Below are positions 59,991 through 64,000 of a DNA stretch of 64,000 nucleotides, piece after piece. Below the pieces are notes generated by a model. It was not told the origin of the DNA, did not search any database, and worked only from the letters and a program-made list of their open reading frames with translations. The first letter of the stretch is position 1. Each line of letters starts with the position of its first letter. Origin of the DNA: Bacteroidota bacterium (lineage in GTDB: Bacteria; Bacteroidota; Bacteroidia; Flavobacteriales; Flavobacteriaceae); assembly GCA_023386585.1 (NCBI GenBank), contig JAEWJM010000003.1, positions 234,068-298,067 on the forward strand, in the 5' to 3' direction. The translations under genes were made by a program, and so were the position numbers.

Positions 59991-62188
59991 TCCTGCTTTG
60001 TAAAGTCGACCACCGCCTTGAAAATATTTTCGGCAAGGCTTGTCATCCAAACCAATTGTTCGCTTACGAGTTGCGCTTCCTGAAGTTTTTCCTGCACGGA
60101 AACTTCGTTCGATTCCAGGTTCACTTCGGCCAACATGATTTGGCGGACTTCCGAAAATCGCACCGGCGTCATGCCGACTTTTCTGACATCTGAAGGAGTT
60201 CCATTAAGCACATTGACAGCATCGTCAAGATTTTGAATAGCGTTTTCCACTACGCGATTGAACGCTTTGGACGCCGATGTGGTTTTGTGCGATTGGATAT
60301 ACGTTCCCAGGGATGCCGAGGCCGAAAGCAGGTTATGATTGAGCACTGCGAGCCGGTTCACCAGAAAAAGGCTTTTCTGCTTCGATTTTGGCTCACGAAC
60401 CATACGCTGGAAAGATGCCATCAGATTGCCAACTTCAATAAATGCTTCTTTACGCGCAAGACGATAGGAAACCTGCACTTCGCCCTTGTTATTGTAGAAT
60501 TCGGAAATTTGCCTGAGGTAGTTACGATTCGCTGTAATTGCTTTTGTGATGTAAGTTGGAACGTTCAAAAACTCCCATGAAGGCCAGAGAAAATGATTGG
60601 CAAGGTAGGCAAGACAGGCGCCGACAAGCGTATCGAAAATCCGATATTCGACCAGGTTCTGAACGCCCGGGCCCATCATTCCGAATGTCAGAATAACGTA
60701 CATTGTGATAAATGTTGCGCTTACCTTGTAATTTATCTGTGTAAACGAATATCCTAGGATCATGAAAACAATTGCCAAAATTCCGATAGCGAGAGGAATC
60801 GTGAGGACTTTAAGTATTCCGAAAGCGATCACACCGCCCAGGATGGTGCCGATCATTCGTTGAAACGACCGCTCTTTTGTGAGACCGTATCCCGGCCGCA
60901 TAATAACCACGATTGTCAGTAATATCCAGTACGCGTTTTGGAAAAGCAGCAATTTGCCAAGGATAAATCCGGCCAAAATGGTTACCGTCAATCGAAGTGA
61001 ATGCCTGAAGCTTGACGACGAAAAACTCAGATTTTCCCGAAATACGCTGAATGGATACGATTGCGGCGTCAGGAACCGTTCCAACTCCCGGTCGGCGCCT
61101 TTGACATCGTGACGAAAATTTTTTGACGAATACGCGCGCTCAACAACATTGATTTTTTCCACCTGCCTCGCGGCATAATCGTACATCGTGCGCAGTATAA
61201 AAGCGCCATCGGCCGACAAATTTTTCCCGACTTCATTTTCATATCGCACAATGGCGGCGTCAAGCGCAGCGAGATCTTCAAAAAGATTGTGTTTGGAAGT
61301 GTATTTCTGCCTGTTCTCCAACCTTGTCGCAATCTTCTTAAGCGTCGCCGCCAGATTATAAGCAAGGTCTTGATAGGTTGAGAGAACATATTCGCGACCA
61401 CTGAATTTTTGATGCAATTTCGCATGTTCAAACGAAGTCGCCAGCGCGAGCTCAAGGATTTCGACCAGCGATATAAATACCGCCAGCATTTTGCGATTTT
61501 GTGCCGACATGCCGTTGTCGGGACGGTTGCGAATCAGCGCTTCCCGAAGATTCTCGTGGATTGTATTGATTTCGACCTGAAGGCTGAGTTGTTTCTCTAT
61601 CACTGCGTCGCGATCGGCATCGGCAGCCCAAAGATCTCCGCGTAATTTCAGGTATTTGCCCGTCAGCCGGATGCAATCGGTCATCTGGTGTTCGGCGTAC
61701 CGGTGTGGACTCAAAAAATAGAAGATCAAAGATACCAACAGGTAAAAGAAGCCGCCTGCAAGCATGAGCGCACAATGCTGGAGCAATTCCGTTCCGGTGT
61801 AAACGTTGCTGAATATCAGCGAAATGGACAACAATCCGGAGAAGGAAACCAGTGTCGCTCTTTGGCCGTAAACGGAAATCATCGAAAATCCGAACACCAT
61901 TGCCGCAAAGAGCGGATAGAACAATATCGGAAACGGATAGGCGAGGCAAATTACATACGCGCTCAAAGCAACGAGAAATGCCGCCAGCATAATGCCATTT
62001 ATCTTAAGCCGCAGGTTGCTTGAGGTATCGCTGGGATAAGTCAGCATTGCGCCGATCGCGACCGCAAAACCGGCGGTCGGCATGTCCGCCAAGGAAAAAC
62101 AGATTACGGGAATTGCCGCTGCAAGAGTGATTTTTATCGCTCCTGCAAAGTTCATCGTTGACGTAAATTTGCGTATTTTGTAAACCAT
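59981..62188 (-). CDS. FUSC family (YccS-like) membrane protein
   Basis: 735 residues from ATG 62188; a start at 62221 would precede the -7 box. Two blocks of about six membrane helices (about 15-170 and 395-520), each followed by a soluble helical region, the inner-membrane FUSC/YccS-YhfK layout (ADMPTAGFAVAIGAMLTYPS; NAYWILLTIVVIMRPGYGLT). The family is linked to efflux of aromatic acids in some members; no adaptor or outer-membrane partner is adjacent. Function unproven. Confidence 0.88.
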   Translation of the reverse strand: MVYKIRKFTSTMNFAGAIKITLAAAIPVICFSLADMPTAGFAVAIGAMLTYPSDTSSNLRLKINGIMLAAFLVALSAYVICLAYPFPILFYPLFAAMVFGFSMISVYGQRATLVSFSGLLSISLIFSNVYTGTELLQHCALMLAGGFFYLLVSLIFYFLSPHRYAEHQMTDCIRLTGKYLKLRGDLWAADADRDAVIEKQLSLQVEINTIHENLREALIRNRPDNGMSAQNRKMLAVFISLVEILELALATSFEHAKLHQKFSGREYVLSTYQDLAYNLAATLKKIATRLENRQKYTSKHNLFEDLAALDAAIVRYENEVGKNLSADGAFILRTMYDYAARQVEKINVVERAYSSKNFRHDVKGADRELERFLTPQSYPFSVFRENLSFSSSSFRHSLRLTVTILAGFILGKLLLFQNAYWILLTIVVIMRPGYGLTKERSFQRMIGTILGGVIAFGILKVLTIPLAIGILAIVFMILGYSFTQINYKVSATFITMYVILTFGMMGPGVQNLVEYRIFDTLVGACLAYLANHFLWPSWEFLNVPTYITKAITANRNYLRQISEFYNNKGEVQVSYRLARKEAFIEVGNLMASFQRMVREPKSKQKSLFLVNRLAVLNHNLLSASASLGTYIQSHKTTSASKAFNRVVENAIQNLDDAVNVLNGTPSDVRKVGMTPVRFSEVRQIMLAEVNLESNEVSVQEKLQEAQLVSEQLVWMTSLAENIFKAVVDFTKQDQL

Positions 62189-62200
62189 AGTCTTCTCCCA

Positions 62201-62208
62201 CAAAGGTA
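62201..62208 (-). promoter_or_regulatory. -7 box of the FUSC gene
   Basis: TACCTTTG on the minus strand, 12 bases before ATG 62188. Confidence 0.6.
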
Positions 62209-62308
62209 CGCATTGCCCCAATTTTTTAACGATTCGGAATTCGTTTTTAGTGGAATTATAAAAAATCCTTAAATCTTTTGTGAGCCTGAAGCATCACCAT
62301 TTTTTCAC

Positions 62309-62316
62309 TATTTTTG
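62309..62316 (+). promoter_or_regulatory. -7 box of def
   Basis: TATTTTTG, 33 bases before ATG 62350. The ATG-like alternative 62314 is within the box. Confidence 0.6.
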
Positions 62317-62349
62317 CGACGTTTCGCACTTGGCGCAACCATTACATTC

Positions 62350-62937
62350 ATGATTTTACCCATTATAGGATACGGCGATCCGGTGTTGCGGAAAGTCGGA
62401 ACGGCAATCACACCGGACTATCCGCATCTTAAGACCATCATTTCCGACATGTACGAGACCATGTACAATGCATACGGAGTAGGACTAGCCGCACTGCAGG
62501 TTGGGCTTCCGATAAGGCTTTTTGTTATCGACACAAGGCCATTTGGTGAAGACGACGAGCTGTCGAAAGAAGAACAAGAGGCATTGAAAAGCTTCAAACG
62601 CACATTCATCAACGCCCAAATCCTTGCCGAAGAAGGCGAAGAATGGGGATTCAACGAAGGTTGTTTGAGCATCCCGGAAGTCCGCGAAGATGTTTATCGC
62701 CACGAACGAATCACAATCCGCTACAGCGATGAGGATTTTAATGAAAGAACTGAGGTATTTGACGGACTAATAGCACGGGTGATTCAGCACGAATACGACC
62801 ATATCGAAGGAATTTTGTTTACCGACAGGATTTCATCATTGAAGAAACGGCTTATCCAGAAAAAGCTTCAGAATATAATGGAAGGCAAGGCAAGACCCGA
62901 TTATAAGATGCGCTTTGCCGCGAAAAAAGGAAGATAA
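62350..62937 (+). CDS. def: Peptide deformylase
   Basis: 195 residues from ATG 62350 (MILPIIGYGDPVLRKVG). All three catalytic motifs: GVGLAALQ, EGCLS and HEYDH, which bind the Fe2+ or Zn2+ ion. Removes N-formyl groups from new proteins. An insertion around DDELSKEEQEALKSFK separates motifs 1 and 2, as usual in Bacteroidota. DUF5606 follows 25 bases downstream. Confidence 0.97.
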   Translation: MILPIIGYGDPVLRKVGTAITPDYPHLKTIISDMYETMYNAYGVGLAALQVGLPIRLFVIDTRPFGEDDELSKEEQEALKSFKRTFINAQILAEEGEEWGFNEGCLSIPEVREDVYRHERITIRYSDEDFNERTEVFDGLIARVIQHEYDHIEGILFTDRISSLKKRLIQKKLQNIMEGKARPDYKMRFAAKKGR

Positions 62938-62962
62938 AAATCAATCAGAAATTAAGATATTA

Positions 62963-63451
62963 ATGAATTTAGACAAAATTTTAGCCATTTCCGGCAAGCC
63001 CGGATTGTATGTCCTAAAGGTTCAGACTCGCTCGGGTTTCGTAGCTGAATCTTTAATCGATGGGAAAAAGATCACAGTGGGATTGCGCAATAACGTAAGC
63101 CTGCTATCGGAAATTTCAATGTACACGCATTCTGCCGAGAAACCATTGGCTGAGGTTATGCGGAGCATCGCACAGAAGGAAAACAACGGGCCTGCAATTT
63201 CTCACAAGGAAGATAATTCAACGCTGACATCATACTTCAGGGAAATCCTTCCCGACTATGATGAAGATCGCGTTTATCCTTCCGATATCAAGAAAGTGCT
63301 GAATTGGTACAATACGCTTCAGGCAAAAGGAATGGTGTCGTCGGAAGCGCCCGCTCAACCGGCTATCGAAGCGGAATCAGCTGTACCAACTGACGAAGCC
63401 ATTGATGCTGCTGATACGAAGCCGGCCAAGAAATCGGCTAAAAAAGCCTGA
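62963..63451 (+). CDS. DUF5606 family protein
   Basis: 162 residues from ATG 62963 (MNLDKILAISGKPGLYVLKV). ISGKPGLY, SLIDGKKITVGLRNNVSLLSE and YDEDRVYPSDIKKVLNWYN are conserved in this Bacteroidota-specific family that sits after def. The C-terminus is Ala/Lys-rich (KPAKKSAKKA). Function unknown, possibly DNA- or RNA-binding given the tail (inference). Confidence 0.87.
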   Translation: MNLDKILAISGKPGLYVLKVQTRSGFVAESLIDGKKITVGLRNNVSLLSEISMYTHSAEKPLAEVMRSIAQKENNGPAISHKEDNSTLTSYFREILPDYDEDRVYPSDIKKVLNWYNTLQAKGMVSSEAPAQPAIEAESAVPTDEAIDAADTKPAKKSAKKA

Positions 63452-63473
63452 TTTCAGTTCAAAACATTTTATG

Positions 63474-63510
63474 ATCCTGTCCGCATTTCCGGATGGGATT
63501 TTTTATTTTT
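63474..63510 (+). terminator. Terminator of the def-DUF5606 operon
   Basis: A 10-base stem, ATCCTGTCCG/CGGATGGGAT with two G-T pairs, a 6-base loop, and TTTTTTATTTTT. mazG starts 15 bases later. Confidence 0.85.
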
Positions 63511-63525
63511 ATGAAAAATCATTTT

Positions 63526-64000
63526 ATGAAAGATCGCCAGACGCAGCTGACTGCATTCGGGAAGTTATTGGATATTATGGACGATTTGCGTGAGAAATGC
63601 CCGTGGGATCGGAAACAAACCCTTGAAAGCCTGCGCCATCTTACAATTGAAGAAACGTATGAACTCGGCGATGCCATTCTCGACAACGACCTGCAGGAAG
63701 TCAAGAAGGAATTAGGCGACCTGTTGTTGCACATCGTTTTTTACGCTAAAATTGGCAGCGAAAGCGGAGCATTTGACATTGGCGATGTTGCCGATGAAAT
63801 CTGTCGCAAGTTGATCCACCGCCATCCGCACATTTACGGCGATGTTGTCGTTCAGGACGAAGAAGAAGTGAAGCAGAATTGGGAAAAGCTGAAACTCAAA
63901 GAAGGCAAAAAATCGGTTCTTGAGGGCGTTCCCAAAAGCCTTCCCGCACTGGTAAAAGCAAGCCGGATCCAAGACAAGGTCAAAGGTGTCGGCTTCGATT
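63526..64000 (+). CDS. mazG: MazG nucleoside triphosphate pyrophosphohydrolase, N-terminal part
   Basis: The window ends after 158 codons (about 260 expected). CPWDRKQTLESLRHLTIEETYEL, then DAILDNDLQEVKKELGDLLL, holds the MazG helix pattern with ExxE and ExxD metal ligands; EGVPKSLPALVKASRIQDK opens the second MazG domain. MazG hydrolyses NTPs to NMP and pyrophosphate and moderates (p)ppGpp. ATG 63526 or the in-frame 63511 may be the start. Confidence 0.93.
   Translation, partial: MKDRQTQLTAFGKLLDIMDDLREKCPWDRKQTLESLRHLTIEETYELGDAILDNDLQEVKKELGDLLLHIVFYAKIGSESGAFDIGDVADEICRKLIHRHPHIYGDVVVQDEEEVKQNWEKLKLKEGKKSVLEGVPKSLPALVKASRIQDKVKGVGFD

Noticed and set aside
1..64000. CRISPR arrays, prophages, insertion sequences, integrons or toxin-antitoxin pairs
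   Set aside because: No spaced identical repeats, phage structural genes, transposases, integrases or typical small toxin pairs were found on either strand.

Overview
The window is ordinary-looking chromosome from a member of the Bacteroidota, most likely the family Flavobacteriaceae and close to Flavobacterium. Evidence: many genes are preceded by the phylum-specific -7 box TAnnTTTG (several with a TTG about 17-23 bases upstream). There are two secreted proteins with type B C-terminal sorting domains of the type IX secretion system (T9SS), a SusC-like TonB-dependent receptor, the block cinA-rpmB-rpmG-DUF4295-ftsY, a type 3 ProS, DUF5606 next to def, and MazG of flavobacterial type. Shine-Dalgarno sequences are mostly absent. 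I see no prophage, insertion sequence, integrase, CRISPR array or plasmid function.

Layout. 1-6.4 kb: end of a fumarylacetoacetate hydrolase family gene, an Hpt protein, cinA, zinc-free L28 and L33, DUF4295, ftsY, a class C beta-lactamase-fold lipoprotein, a small lipoprotein, a DciA-like protein and ndk. 6.5-16.4 kb: bshC divergent from an unusual radical SAM protein, rimO, a FadL-type porin, a Trp/Tyr-rich lipoprotein, proS, two tandem tRNA-Glu genes and rpsT. 16.4-22.0 kb: four signalling genes in one operon (PAS kinase, receiver, REC-PAS-GAF-PAS kinase, receiver). 22.1-31 kb: typA and two large T9SS-exported proteins. 30.9-37.3 kb: an ABC transporter, a nucleoid-associated protein, a pRiA4b ORF-3-like protein and a ClC channel with CBS domains. 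37.4-43.0 kb: TonB receptor, TPR-like protein, then a LytS-type kinase carrying a 2TM domain, two free 2TM proteins and a LytTR regulator. 43.1-46.7 kb: CsbD, heme A synthase, CCA-adding enzyme and TsaC. 46.8-54.2 kb: a glycan cluster, probably lipopolysaccharide core or another surface glycan (GT4, CgeB-like, rhamnosyltransferase-like, InaA-type sugar kinase, two paralogous GT2 enzymes, nucleotide-sugar epimerase, heptosyltransferase-like GT9). 54.4-64 kb: dapD, a methyltransferase/NlpE-like/AlkZ-like/ruvX operon, mqo, a FUSC-family membrane protein, def, DUF5606 and the start of mazG.

How the genes fit together. Most of the window is housekeeping: translation (L28, L33, S20, ProS, tRNA-Glu, CCA enzyme, TsaC, RimO, deformylase, TypA), membrane targeting (FtsY), respiration (heme A synthase, Mqo), thiol chemistry (BshC), nucleotide pools (Ndk, MazG), wall/lysine precursor supply (DapD) and DNA repair (RuvX, AlkZ-like). 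The accessory content is at the cell surface and in signalling. The least described parts are the kinase-2TM-2TM-LytTR operon, the AlkZ-like/ruvX operon, the radical SAM protein with a C-x4-C-x2-C cluster motif, and a family of intergenic repeats, each copy just 3' of a minus-strand gene. Several genes have -7 boxes so near their start codons that they are probably leaderless. I used this to choose starts.
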